The notes beneath the pieces were generated by a model. That model had not been told where the DNA came from. It did not search any database and worked only from the letters and a program-made list of their open reading frames with translations. Made by a program: the position numbers and the translations under genes. DNA of 64,000 nt from CAWFLT01 sp963816795 (lineage in GTDB: Bacteria > Acidobacteriota > Vicinamibacteria > Vicinamibacterales > SCN-69-37), in assembly GCA_963816795.1 (NCBI GenBank), contig CAWFLT010000012.1:186001-250000 (forward strand), read 5' to 3'. Below, piece after piece: positions 9,553-18,826 of the stretch. The number at the start of each line of letters is the position of its first letter. Within the stretch, counting starts at the first letter, position 1.

Positions 9553-11264
9553 GTCTCTTCTCTTCGCTGACCAATCGCATCTTCCTCGGCACGGCGCTGC
9601 TCGTGCTGATCGCGACCGGGGTGGCGATCTATCGCGTCAGCCTCTCGGTGCGGGCGCAGGCGGAAAGCAATCTGCGCGCCGGTCTGAATGAAGCGACGAT
9701 GCTGGTGGACGAGCTGCTCCGGTTGCAATTCCGCGATTTCGTCGTCAAGAGCAAGCTCATCGCCGACGTGCCGCTGCTCAAAGGCGCCGCAGCGACCGAG
9801 GATCCGCCAACCGTCCGTCCGATCGCCGAGGAGTATCAAGTCACGCTCGGCGCGGATCTTTTTGTCGTTGTCGACCGCAACGATGCGCTTCTCGCGCGAG
9901 CCGGGCGCATTCAGCCGGACCTTCCGGCACTCACCCAGATCCTGACCGGCTGCCGGTCGAGCGGCGACGGCACGGCGTTCTGGCCGTATCAGAACGGTGT
10001 GCTTCACGCGGTGGCGATTCCGCTCGAGCCTGGACCGACGCCGCTCGGCACGTTGCTCGTCGGCTTCAGCCTCGATCAGGCGGCCGCCGAGCGTTTCAAG
10101 GCGGCGACCAACAGCGACATTGCATTCGCGCTGGGACCGCGCATCGTCGCGTCGACTCTCGGTGCCGAGCGCATGGCGGGCCTGGCCGACGCCGCCAGGC
10201 AGCCGGGCATCTTCGCGCGCTGGCTCGGCGATCAGGAATACGTCGGGCGCGTGCAGCCGCTCGGCGCGACCGGCGAGGCTGACGAACCGGTCGCCATCGT
10301 GATGCGGTCCCGAACGGAACACCTGAGCTTCCTGACGCCGCTCCGCTGGCAGATCGCCATCACCGGACTCGGCGCGATTCTCGTGGCGACGGTGTTGGGC
10401 TACGGCATCGCGCGGACGGTGACGCGCCCGCTGCGGGCGCTGACCGCCACCATGCGCGAGATCGCCGCGACCGGCGACCTGGCGCAGAAGCCGCCGGCGC
10501 CGAGCGCCTGGGACGACGAAGATGCGCGGTTGCTGGGGACGACGTTCGGGCAGCTCACCAACGCGCTCGAACGATTCCGGCGCGAAGCCGGCCAGCGGGA
10601 ACGGCTGTCGTCGCTCGGACGCCTCTCCACCGTCATCGCGCACGAGATCAGGAACCCGTTGATGATCATCAAGTCGGCCGTGCGGGACCTGCGACGGCAC
10701 CCGGCGACGAACGTCGCGGACGCGGCCGCGAGCATCGACGAAGAGGTGGCGCGATTGAACCGCGTCATCACCGACGTCCTGGACTTTGCCAAGCCGATCA
10801 GATTCGATCGCGCACCCGCCGATCTCGTGGAGATCTGCCGCGACGCCGCCCACGCCGCGTCGACCGGCCCGGGTGATGTGCCGGTCGTGGTGGCCGCCGA
10901 TCCTGAGCGGGCGCCGCTCGTCACCGACGCCGAGCGGCTGCGAGGAGTGCTGGTCAATATTCTCAGCAATGCGCAGCAGGCGGTCCGCGCGCTGCCCTCG
11001 CCGCCGGCGGGCGACCCGATTCGAGTCGAGGTCTCACAGCCGTCACCCGAGCGGCGACGAATCCGTGTGATCGATCGCGGGACTGGCATCGCCGACGACG
11101 ATCTCGCTCGAATCTTCGAGCCGTTCTTCACCACCAGACGCACCGGTTCGGGTCTCGGCCTGGCGATCGCCCGCAACGTCGTCGAGGGGCTGGGGGGCAC
11201 GATCGGCATCGACAGCGGCGTCAGGACCGGCACCACCGTACAAATCGAGATCCGAACCGAGTAA
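9549..11264 (+). CDS. Membrane sensor histidine kinase
   Basis: There is a transmembrane helix at residues ~7-29, a periplasmic sensor of about 240 residues, a second helix near residues 262-284 and a HAMP segment starting TVTRPLRALTATM. The dimerisation helix has HEIRNPLMI with the phosphoacceptor His. The ATPase domain has NILSNAQQAV, DRGTGIADDDL, FFTTRRTGSGLGLAIA. It overlaps the cupredoxin stop by ATGA and precedes a sigma-54 response regulator by 12 bases, so the pair forms a ZraSR/AtoSC-like system. The signal is unknown. The gene is intact. Confidence 0.93.
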   Translation: MSLFSSLTNRIFLGTALLVLIATGVAIYRVSLSVRAQAESNLRAGLNEATMLVDELLRLQFRDFVVKSKLIADVPLLKGAAATEDPPTVRPIAEEYQVTLGADLFVVVDRNDALLARAGRIQPDLPALTQILTGCRSSGDGTAFWPYQNGVLHAVAIPLEPGPTPLGTLLVGFSLDQAAAERFKAATNSDIAFALGPRIVASTLGAERMAGLADAARQPGIFARWLGDQEYVGRVQPLGATGEADEPVAIVMRSRTEHLSFLTPLRWQIAITGLGAILVATVLGYGIARTVTRPLRALTATMREIAATGDLAQKPPAPSAWDDEDARLLGTTFGQLTNALERFRREAGQRERLSSLGRLSTVIAHEIRNPLMIIKSAVRDLRRHPATNVADAAASIDEEVARLNRVITDVLDFAKPIRFDRAPADLVEICRDAAHAASTGPGDVPVVVAADPERAPLVTDAERLRGVLVNILSNAQQAVRALPSPPAGDPIRVEVSQPSPERRRIRVIDRGTGIADDDLARIFEPFFTTRRTGSGLGLAIARNVVEGLGGTIGIDSGVRTGTTVQIEIRTE

Positions 11265-11276
11265 ATTAGCCGCCGG

Positions 11277-12644
<1,368 letters not shown>

Positions 12645-12648
12645 CCGG

Positions 12649-12682
12649 TTACGTACCGCGTAAGCCCTTTCGTCGCGCGTAA
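12649..12682. promoter_or_regulatory. Possible enhancer: TTACG/CGTAA half sites
   Basis: TTACG (12649-12653), five bases, CGTAA (12659-12663) form an inverted repeat. A further CGTAA (12678-12682) is 19 bases on. The cluster is about 55-85 bases upstream of the sigma-54-like element, a usual place for NtrC-family activator sites. Confidence 0.35.
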
Positions 12683-12734
12683 GCGCGGCTGCCCTGTTTT
12701 CCGCCGCCGCCCGGCATCAGCGGCAATTCGTTCA

Positions 12735-12750
12735 CGGCACCGCCTTTGCT
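12735..12750 (+). promoter_or_regulatory. Sigma-54-type -24/-12 promoter
   Basis: CGGCACCGCCTTTGCT has GG (12736-12737) and GC (12748-12749) ten bases apart, with CAC and TT in the right places compared with TGGCAC-N5-TTGC. It follows the NtrC-family gene and points at the lipoprotein gene at 12970. That would give a leader of about 210 bases in which I see no other gene. Confidence 0.5.
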
Positions 12751-12969
12751 GACATGACGGACGTGCCGAGCGCCCGAAGGGGGCGAGGTGGTGCAGTGCT
12801 GGTGATGATTGGGGGACCGACGGTGCCTCAGCTTCGGTGCCGTTCTGAGGACGCCGGATCGATCATGCCAGCACGGCCTCCCGAGCCTCGCTCCCTTTGG
12901 ACGCTCGGGCAGTTTGCGCCCGTTCGCGCTCGTCCCAGCCCGGGCGCAGATTTTTGGAGACTTCCGTAC

Positions 12970-13381
12970 TTGAAGATTATCGATCGCTCCGTCTTGCGTG
13001 TCAGCCTGGTCGTCGCGCTCACCGTCATCGCCGCCTGCGGCGGCAGCAGTAATCCGAACAACCCGAGCGGGGGTGGCGGTGCGCCGGGACCGTCAGGCGC
13101 GACGATCACCATCCTCGCCAACGGCACCTTGAGTCCGAACACCGTGACGATCTCCGCGCGGCCAGAGCGTCACCTTCGTGAACAACGACTCGCGGGTGCA
13201 CGACATGACGTCCGATCCGCATCCGACCCACACGGACTGCCAGGAAGTCAACGCAGTTGGCCTGCTGCAGCCGTCCCAGACGAAGCTCACGAACGCGCTG
13301 AACACGGCGCGCACGTGCGGCCTGCACGATCACGGGCTGCCGACCGACACCGGACTGCAGGGCCGCATCATCATCCAGTAG
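12970..13381 (+). CDS. His/Cys-rich cupredoxin-like lipoprotein A, one frameshift
   Basis: The signal ends in ALTVIAAC with a lipobox Cys, followed by a Gly/Pro/Asn linker. A cupredoxin-like domain of ~90 residues follows: VTISAG, FVNNDSRVHDMTSDPHPTH, DCQEVNAVG and CGLHDHGLP. Histidines and cysteines are conserved with the downstream paralogue and are plausible metal ligands. The TTG start is preceded by GGAGA; no better in-frame start is near. The frame breaks near 13158 (TVTISA/GQSVTFVNN), with one extra base. A sigma-54-like promoter lies upstream. Confidence 0.75.
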
Positions 13382-13448
13382 CCCGTGCGCACGTAGGCGG
13401 CCAGCGGCTTACCGACGGAACGGCCTGCGCGGGGTAAGATCGCACGGT

Positions 13449-13844
13449 ATGCGATTGTCGTCAGTCCCGTTCCTGCGCCGGATCTTGCTCACCGCCACCC
13501 TCGGAACCGCCGCCTGCGGCGGATCGTCGCCGCCGACGCAGCCATCGGGACCGCCGGTGGCGACGTCGACGATCACGATCACGGCTGCTGGCGCGAATCC
13601 CAGGAATGTGGTTATCAATGTCGGCGAGCGCGTCCGGTTCATCAACAACGACAACCGGAATCACAACATGACGTCGGACCCGCACCCGGACCACAACGAC
13701 TGCCCCGACGTGAATCAGGTCGGCATCCTGACGCCAGGCCAGTCCCGCGAAACGGCCAACCTCGTGTTCGCGCGGGTCTGCGGATTTCACGATCACGACC
13801 TGCCGGACTCGACCGCCCTGAAGGGGACCATCACGATTCGCTGA
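13449..13844 (+). CDS. His/Cys-rich cupredoxin-like lipoprotein B (paralogue)
   Basis: The 131-residue intact protein has a lipoprotein signal ending TLGTAAC. It then shares with the upstream gene VVINVGERVRFINNDNRNHN, MTSDPHPDHNDCPDVN and CGFHDHDLP. It is therefore a tandem duplicate. The His-x2-Met, His-x-His and two Cys positions are the obvious metal-binding candidates, but the canonical blue-copper Cys/Met order is not clear. Its stop overlaps the galactokinase gene's 3' end by 14 bases in convergent orientation. Confidence 0.8.
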   Translation: MRLSSVPFLRRILLTATLGTAACGGSSPPTQPSGPPVATSTITITAAGANPRNVVINVGERVRFINNDNRNHNMTSDPHPDHNDCPDVNQVGILTPGQSRETANLVFARVCGFHDHDLPDSTALKGTITIR

Positions 13845-15219
13845 GGGCGACTTCGGTCGTCGATGGTCCGGGCCGGGCGATGAAGCACGCGCCGTCGGCC
13901 ACGGCCGGCCAGGCGGCGCGGTAGCGCCGCCGCCAGCGATCGGCAAACGAGACCGCGTCAGCCGCCTCGACCAACGCCCAGACGCTGCCGCCAAATCCGG
14001 CGCCGAAACTGCTGGCGGCAAACGCGCCCGCCTCCCGCGCGAGGGCGGCCAGGGCGGAGGTTTCAGGAATCTGGTTGCCGAGCAGCGCCTCGGCGTCGTG
14101 CTGTGACGCCGCCGACAGTTCGCCGAGCGCGTCCTGATCGCGCCGGCGAAATGCCTCCGCCGCCAGCGGCACGCGCGCATCCTCGGCCAGGAAATGCCGG
14201 AGCCGCCGGACGAGGTCGGAGGCGGCGAACCCGGGGGCGTCCTCACCCGGGGCGACGAGCGGACGGAGGGTATCGTCGCAGTTGCCAAGCCCGTCGATCA
14301 ACGCGGCCGCCGCATCAGGAGTGCCGACCACCTCCGCCAGGCTGCCACGCGGCGCGATGGACGGCTGGGACTGCGCAAACTGCAGGAGCGCTCGCGTCGC
14401 GAGCGAGGCGCGGTTGTAGCGCGTGCGCGCGCTTCCGGCTTTGTCGGCCTCGATGCCGCTGGCCATGACGACGAACCGCCACTCGTCGGGCATCGGGGCG
14501 TCGCCGGCGTGCCGCACTGGAAGGTAGGCGTAGGCGCTGACGTGATCGCCGCGGCACGACAGAATCGCCGTGTGGTCCTCACTGCCGCCATGCGTGCCGA
14601 CGCCATGCGTGCCGGCCAGCGCACCGAACGTCAACCCGTTCTCGACGGCGCCGAGATAGCCGGCCAGATCGAAGCGGGTCGGCAACGCGGCGCGCCACTC
14701 GGGCCGGTGTTCGAGATCGGCGCGCCGCGCCAGTGCCGAGGCGACGGCGACGACCAGCGCGGACGAACTGCTCAGCCCGGCCGCGCGCGGGAGGTCGCTC
14801 GTGAAGACGAGATCGGTCCCGAGATCGGCGCCGGGAAAATTTGCCGCCAACCGGCGCGCGACGACCGCGACGTAGTTGGCCCATCCTCTGAACGACCGGC
14901 TGTCGCCCGTCGGGCGCACGTCCATCGCCACTTGCCACTTCGCGTCGATCGCTGACACCAGGCCGTCCGCACGCGGCCCGGCCACGATAGCGAACCCGCG
15001 TGGCGCCGCCGCGACCAGCGACCGGCCGCCGGCGTAGTCCGTATGCTTGCCGAAGATCTCGATCCGGCCCGGAACGAACCAGGCCCAGCGGGGCGGCCGG
15101 CCAGTCGAGCGTTCGAATGTCCGCACCGCGTCGTCGATCATGACGGCGCGGCTGTCGGCTTCGACCGGAGCGAAGCCGACCGTCGCCAGACGATCGGCGA
15201 GTGCGGCGCGCATCGTCAT
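13831..15219 (-). CDS. Galactokinase-family GHMP kinase
   Basis: GHMP sugar kinases phosphorylate C1 of galactose or a related sugar. The galactokinase substrate signature reads PGRIEIFGKHTDYAGGRSL, with Lys where Glu is usual in GEHTDY. The ATP loop is LPRAAGLSSSSALVVA and motif 3 is SFGAGFGGSVWAL. The start at 15219 (ATG) avoids overlap with the upstream gene; 15213 is equally possible. The directly upstream, same-strand gene encodes a GH109-like protein, so galactose or N-acetylgalactosamine are both candidate substrates. The gene is intact and about 462 residues, rather long for GalK. Confidence 0.75.
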   Translation of the reverse strand: MTMRAALADRLATVGFAPVEADSRAVMIDDAVRTFERSTGRPPRWAWFVPGRIEIFGKHTDYAGGRSLVAAAPRGFAIVAGPRADGLVSAIDAKWQVAMDVRPTGDSRSFRGWANYVAVVARRLAANFPGADLGTDLVFTSDLPRAAGLSSSSALVVAVASALARRADLEHRPEWRAALPTRFDLAGYLGAVENGLTFGALAGTHGVGTHGGSEDHTAILSCRGDHVSAYAYLPVRHAGDAPMPDEWRFVVMASGIEADKAGSARTRYNRASLATRALLQFAQSQPSIAPRGSLAEVVGTPDAAAALIDGLGNCDDTLRPLVAPGEDAPGFAASDLVRRLRHFLAEDARVPLAAEAFRRRDQDALGELSAASQHDAEALLGNQIPETSALAALAREAGAFAASSFGAGFGGSVWALVEAADAVSFADRWRRRYRAAWPAVADGACFIARPGPSTTEVALSES

Positions 15220-15232
15220 CGCCGGATGGGAC

Positions 15233-16582
15233 CTACATGTGCACGATGCCAAGTGGCGGCGCGTTCCGCCACCGGCCGCGCGTGAAGTCGGGAACCTCCA
15301 CCGGCTGCCCGCGGCGCGCCACCGACCGCGCGCTCGCCTCCACCACCGCGCTGAGCGCCGCGGCGTCGTAGACCGTCATGTCGGTCGGTTTGCCCTCGCG
15401 GAGGCACTTGATGAGTCGATAGTCTTCGATGAAGTCCATCCCGCCATGGCCGGCGCCTTTTGCCTGCTCGGCAATCTCCTTCCAGAGCGGGTGCTCGAAC
15501 TCGGCCAGCAACGCGGACGCTTCGACCCAAGCGTCATTCTTGCCGCGCCCTTCGATGTAGGCGCGGTTCGGATAGCCCTGAAAGAGCCCCTTCGACCCCT
15601 GCACCAGATGGATCCGGCTGTACGGCCGCGGCAAGTTGGTGCAGTGCTGGACCATGATCGACCGGCCACGCGCGGTCTTGATCAGGCTGGTGTTCACGTC
15701 GCCGAGCACGTACTTCTCACGCCGCTCGGGCGCATCAGCCGGAAAATGGCTCGCCGCCCAGTCCTGCAATCCGCGGGACGGACTGCTCATCGACACCAGG
15801 TATTCGAACCGGTCGCCACGGTTGATGTCGAGGCAGTTGGCGATGGGGCCGAGGCCGTGGGTCGGGTACAGATTGCCGTCGAGCTTCATCGACCAGGCGC
15901 GGCGCCACAGACCCTCGTTGCGGTTCTCGAACTTGATGCCGCGCAGGTCGTGCAGATACCCACCCTCGGCGTGCAGCAACTCGCCGAAGAGGCCCTGTCT
16001 GACCATGTTGAAGACCATCATCTCCATGCGGTCGTAGTTGCAGTTCTCCATCATGATGCAGTGGCGGCGGTTCTTCTCCGCCGCCTCCACCAGAGCCCAG
16101 CAGTCGTCGAGCGTCATCGCGGCCGGCACTTCGGTCGCGGCGTGTTTGCCGTTCTTCATCGCCGCGAGCATCACCGGCACGTGCCATTCCCACGGCGTCG
16201 CCGTGTAGACGAGGTCGACATTGGCGTCCGCGCACAGCCGTTCGAAGTCGCGCTCGCCGCGCGAGTACACGGTCGGCACCGGCTGGCCGGCTTCGGTGAT
16301 GACCTTGGTGGCCCAATCGGTCCGCTCCGGCCGGATGTCGCAGACCGCGGTGACGCGGCAGCCGGCGATCCGCAGCAGATTCCGGACGTGTCCGCCGCCT
16401 TGAAGGCCAATGCCGACGTAGCCGACGCGCACGGTCTCGATCGCGGGCGCGGCGAAGTCCACGCCGTAGGTGGCCTGCTCGGCCGTCGCCCGACTGCCTG
16501 CCCCGGCCGCGACGGCGACGACCGCCGCCCCGGTCTTCAGGAAGTCGCGCCGATTGGGATCGGGACGCTGCTCAGCACTCAT
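15233..16582 (-). CDS. Tat-exported Gfo/Idh/MocA protein, GH109-like (alpha-N-acetylgalactosaminidase family)
   Basis: The N-terminus has a twin-arginine signal (NRRDFLKTGAAVVAVAAGAG). The NAD-binding fold has GYVGIGLQGGGHVRNLL and a TPWEWHVP stretch. The C-terminal part has MMENCNYDRMEMM, NLYPTHGLGPIANCLDINRG, DVNTSLIKTARG and GHGGMDFIEDYRL, which match the GH109 subgroup. That subgroup cleaves glycosidic bonds by an NAD-dependent redox mechanism. At 449 residues the length fits. The galactokinase-family gene follows 13 bases on. GH109 is the best call, but other Gfo/Idh/MocA oxidoreductases share much of this. Confidence 0.82.
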   Translation of the reverse strand: MSAEQRPDPNRRDFLKTGAAVVAVAAGAGSRATAEQATYGVDFAAPAIETVRVGYVGIGLQGGGHVRNLLRIAGCRVTAVCDIRPERTDWATKVITEAGQPVPTVYSRGERDFERLCADANVDLVYTATPWEWHVPVMLAAMKNGKHAATEVPAAMTLDDCWALVEAAEKNRRHCIMMENCNYDRMEMMVFNMVRQGLFGELLHAEGGYLHDLRGIKFENRNEGLWRRAWSMKLDGNLYPTHGLGPIANCLDINRGDRFEYLVSMSSPSRGLQDWAASHFPADAPERREKYVLGDVNTSLIKTARGRSIMVQHCTNLPRPYSRIHLVQGSKGLFQGYPNRAYIEGRGKNDAWVEASALLAEFEHPLWKEIAEQAKGAGHGGMDFIEDYRLIKCLREGKPTDMTVYDAAALSAVVEASARSVARRGQPVEVPDFTRGRWRNAPPLGIVHM

Positions 16583-16603
16583 ACATCACCTCGTTACTTA
16601 CGG

Positions 16604-16664
16604 GCGTGGGGCCCCACCCCCACGCCTCGAGCCCGCGCTGACAAACCGGCGCGGGGTGTCTGGA
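16604..16664. repeat. RPT-A repeat element
   Basis: It contains the GGGGCCCCACCCCC hairpin (16604-16625), then CCTCGAGCCCGCGC, a short loop and CCGGCGCGGGGTGTC. It lies between the dehydrogenase stop and the GH109-like gene start, and matches the copy at 58994-59052 almost base for base. Confidence 0.85.
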
Positions 16665-16666
16665 CG

Positions 16667-17518
16667 TTAGTACTCATACACACCCTTGCCCGCCTTCCGG
16701 CCCAGGCGCCCGGCGCGCACGTACTGCGCGAGGAGCGGACACGGCCGGTACTTTTCGCCGAGGCTCCTGTGCAGATATTCCAGGATACTCAGCCGCGTGT
16801 CGAGACCGACGAGGTCAACCAGCTCGAACGGTCCCATCGGGTGGTTCAACCCGAGCTTCAGCGCCTTGTCGATATCGCGGGCCGAGGCGACGCCCTCCAT
16901 CAGCATGTAGAAGGCCTCATTCCCGATCGATGCGTTGACACGGGTCGTGATGAACCCGGGGGACTCGCGCACCACGACGGTCTCTTTTCCCATCTGACGC
17001 GCCACCGCTTCGACTGCGGACAGCGTCTCGGGACTCGACTCGAGCGCCCGGATGATCTCGACGAGCTTCATCTTGTGGACCGGATTGAAGAAGTGCATGC
17101 CCGCCACGCGTGCCGGATCGGCCAGCGATCCGGCCAGTTCGGTCACGCTCAGCGCCGACGTGTTGGTCGTCAGCACGGCGCGCGCCGGTGCGGCGCGCTC
17201 GATCTCGGCGAAGAGCGCCAGCTTCAGGTCGAGCCGCTCCGGCGCCGCTTCGATGACGAAGTCGGTCTCGTCGAGCGCACCGGCCGAGATCGGGGGTCGT
17301 GGTGATGCGCGCGAGGGCGGCGTCGGCATCGGTCGCCGACGACTTTGCCAAGCTCCACGGCCTTCTCGAGCACGGCACCGATATGGCCCTCAGCGGCGGC
17401 GAGCGCGGCAGCCGACACGTCGTAGAGCCGCGTCTCGAAGCCGGACACGGCCGGCGGCATGCGCGATGCCATGTCCCATCGTGCCGGCGCCGAGGACGGT
17501 CACCGTCCTTACACTCAT
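16667..17518 (-). CDS. 3-hydroxybutyryl-CoA/3-hydroxyacyl-CoA dehydrogenase, three frameshifts
   Basis: The enzyme oxidises (S)-3-hydroxyacyl-CoA with NAD(P). The ATG at 17518 begins MSVRTVTVLGAGTMGHGIAH (the dinucleotide-binding Gly motif). FVIEAAPERLDLKLALFAEIE, LTTNTSALSVTEL, MHFFNPVHKMKLVEII, GFITTRVNASIGNEAF and NHPMGPFELVDLVGLDT follow. The frame changes near 17455, 17350 and 17295; removing one base at each gives 283 codons, the usual family length. It belongs with the enoyl-CoA hydratase and aldehyde dehydrogenase genes, probably handling ring-cleavage products. A fadB- or paaH-type role cannot be separated. Confidence 0.88.
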
Positions 17519-17528
17519 CGCATTGACC

Positions 17529-18716
17529 TTAGCCACTCTTCTTCACGGGCTTCACTTCCTTCATGCCCTTCATGTCATGAAGACTTTCCTCGATCGCCTC
17601 GATGGCGCGATCGATTTCCACTTCCGTATTGTAAAAGTGCGGAGCGATACGGATCCCCGCATTCGGACGATAGTCGACGACGACCTGCCGTCTCAGGAGC
17701 TCGTCGGTGACCCGTGCCCCATCGGGGACGTCGATCACGACCGAGCCGCCGCGCTCGTGATCGGCGTCCGGCGTGTTCAGCCGCCAGCCGCGCACGTTCG
17801 CGCCGTCGATCAGCCGCCGGGTCAGCCGGAGCGAGCGCGCACGAATCGCGGCGACGCCGATCTCGGCGACGATCTCATACCCGCCGCGGGCCGATGCCAG
17901 TGCCGGGACGTTTGGCGTCCCGCTCTGAAAGCGCTCGATGCCTTCTGCGTAACGAATGGCGCCGGTCTCGAAGCCAAATGGCGAGTCGTGGGCCGCCCAG
18001 CCGACGATCGACGGCTGCAGTTCGCCGATCAGGTCCGGCCGCACGTACAGATACCCGGCGCCGGGGCCGCCGCACAGCCACTTGACCGATCCCCCGACCG
18101 CAAAATCGACGCCCAGACCCGCCAGGTCGATCGGCACGGCGCCGGCGCCCTGGTAAATATCGAGGATCACGCGGGCGCCGACGTGGTGCGCGCGATCCAC
18201 GACGGCCTGGACGTCCTGGAGCGCCGCGCTGCGAAACAGCACCAGCGACAATGGCACGAGTGCGGTCCGCTCGTCGATCGCCTCGACGAGCCGCCCGATC
18301 GGCGCGCGAATCGCGTCGTCGGATCGGACGTACTCGATTTCGGCGCCGTAGCGGCGGAAGCCCTCGAACAGATAGTGGTTGGTCGGAAAGTCGAGATCCT
18401 GCAGCAGGATCTTGCGGCGGCCGCCTGCGAACGACACACACGACGCCGCGATCGACTGCGCCACGGTGGCGTTCTGGTGCATGGTGATCGTGCCGGGCGC
18501 CGCGCCGATGATCGGCGCCAGCAAATCCCCGGTCCGGCGGCCCGCTTCCCACCAGCCCTCGTGCCAGGCGCGCACTCCCCGGTGATCCCAGCTGTCAGCG
18601 AACTCGTTCAGGTACTGCCTCGTGCGCCGTGGCATGGCACCGAGCGAATGGCTGACGAGATAGGTGCACGTCTCGAGGATCGGGAACTCGGCGCGCCAGG
18701 CGAGCAGTGGGTCCAT
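17529..18716 (-). CDS. Kynureninase-like PLP enzyme (aminotransferase class V fold)
   Basis: The protein follows kynureninase: TYLVSHSLGAMPRRTRQYLN, VRAWHEGWWE, the PLP-contact region MHQNATVAQSIAA, LDIYQGAGAVPIDLAGLGVD, and Schiff-base Lys in GGSVKWLCGGPGAGYLYVRP, then GWAAHDSPFG and RYAEGIERFQSGTPNVPAL. Kynureninase splits kynurenine to anthranilate and alanine. Its place inside a benzoyl-CoA cluster could mean an aromatic substrate entering that route, but this is inference. The last ~14 residues (DMKGMKEVKPVKK) are encoded by an ATGAAGG-type tandem word and look repeat-derived. The gene is intact; start at the ATG 18716. Confidence 0.75.
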   Translation of the reverse strand: MDPLLAWRAEFPILETCTYLVSHSLGAMPRRTRQYLNEFADSWDHRGVRAWHEGWWEAGRRTGDLLAPIIGAAPGTITMHQNATVAQSIAASCVSFAGGRRKILLQDLDFPTNHYLFEGFRRYGAEIEYVRSDDAIRAPIGRLVEAIDERTALVPLSLVLFRSAALQDVQAVVDRAHHVGARVILDIYQGAGAVPIDLAGLGVDFAVGGSVKWLCGGPGAGYLYVRPDLIGELQPSIVGWAAHDSPFGFETGAIRYAEGIERFQSGTPNVPALASARGGYEIVAEIGVAAIRARSLRLTRRLIDGANVRGWRLNTPDADHERGGSVVIDVPDGARVTDELLRRQVVVDYRPNAGIRIAPHFYNTEVEIDRAIEAIEESLHDMKGMKEVKPVKKSG

Positions 18717-18737
18717 CGATGACGAAGAGTCTAGTCT

Positions 18738-18826
18738 AAGAGCTCCGCGACACGAGCGCGTCTCAGGAGCTTCGCGGCATAACACGGGGTGCCGCTCCGT
18801 GTGAGCTCTTGATCTTGGTCACTGTC
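18738..18826. repeat. Small RPT-B inverted repeat
   Basis: AAGAGCTCC at the left and GAGCTCTTGATC at the right enclose ACACGGGGTGCCGCTCCGTGT, itself a hairpin. It fills the gap between the aldehyde dehydrogenase stop and the kynureninase-like gene. Confidence 0.6.

Noticed and set aside
15047..17305. A 752-codon plus-strand frame opposite the GH109-like and dehydrogenase genes
   Set aside because: No domain or motif, His/Arg/Val-rich composition, fully antisense to recognised genes; long open antisense frames are expected at this GC content.
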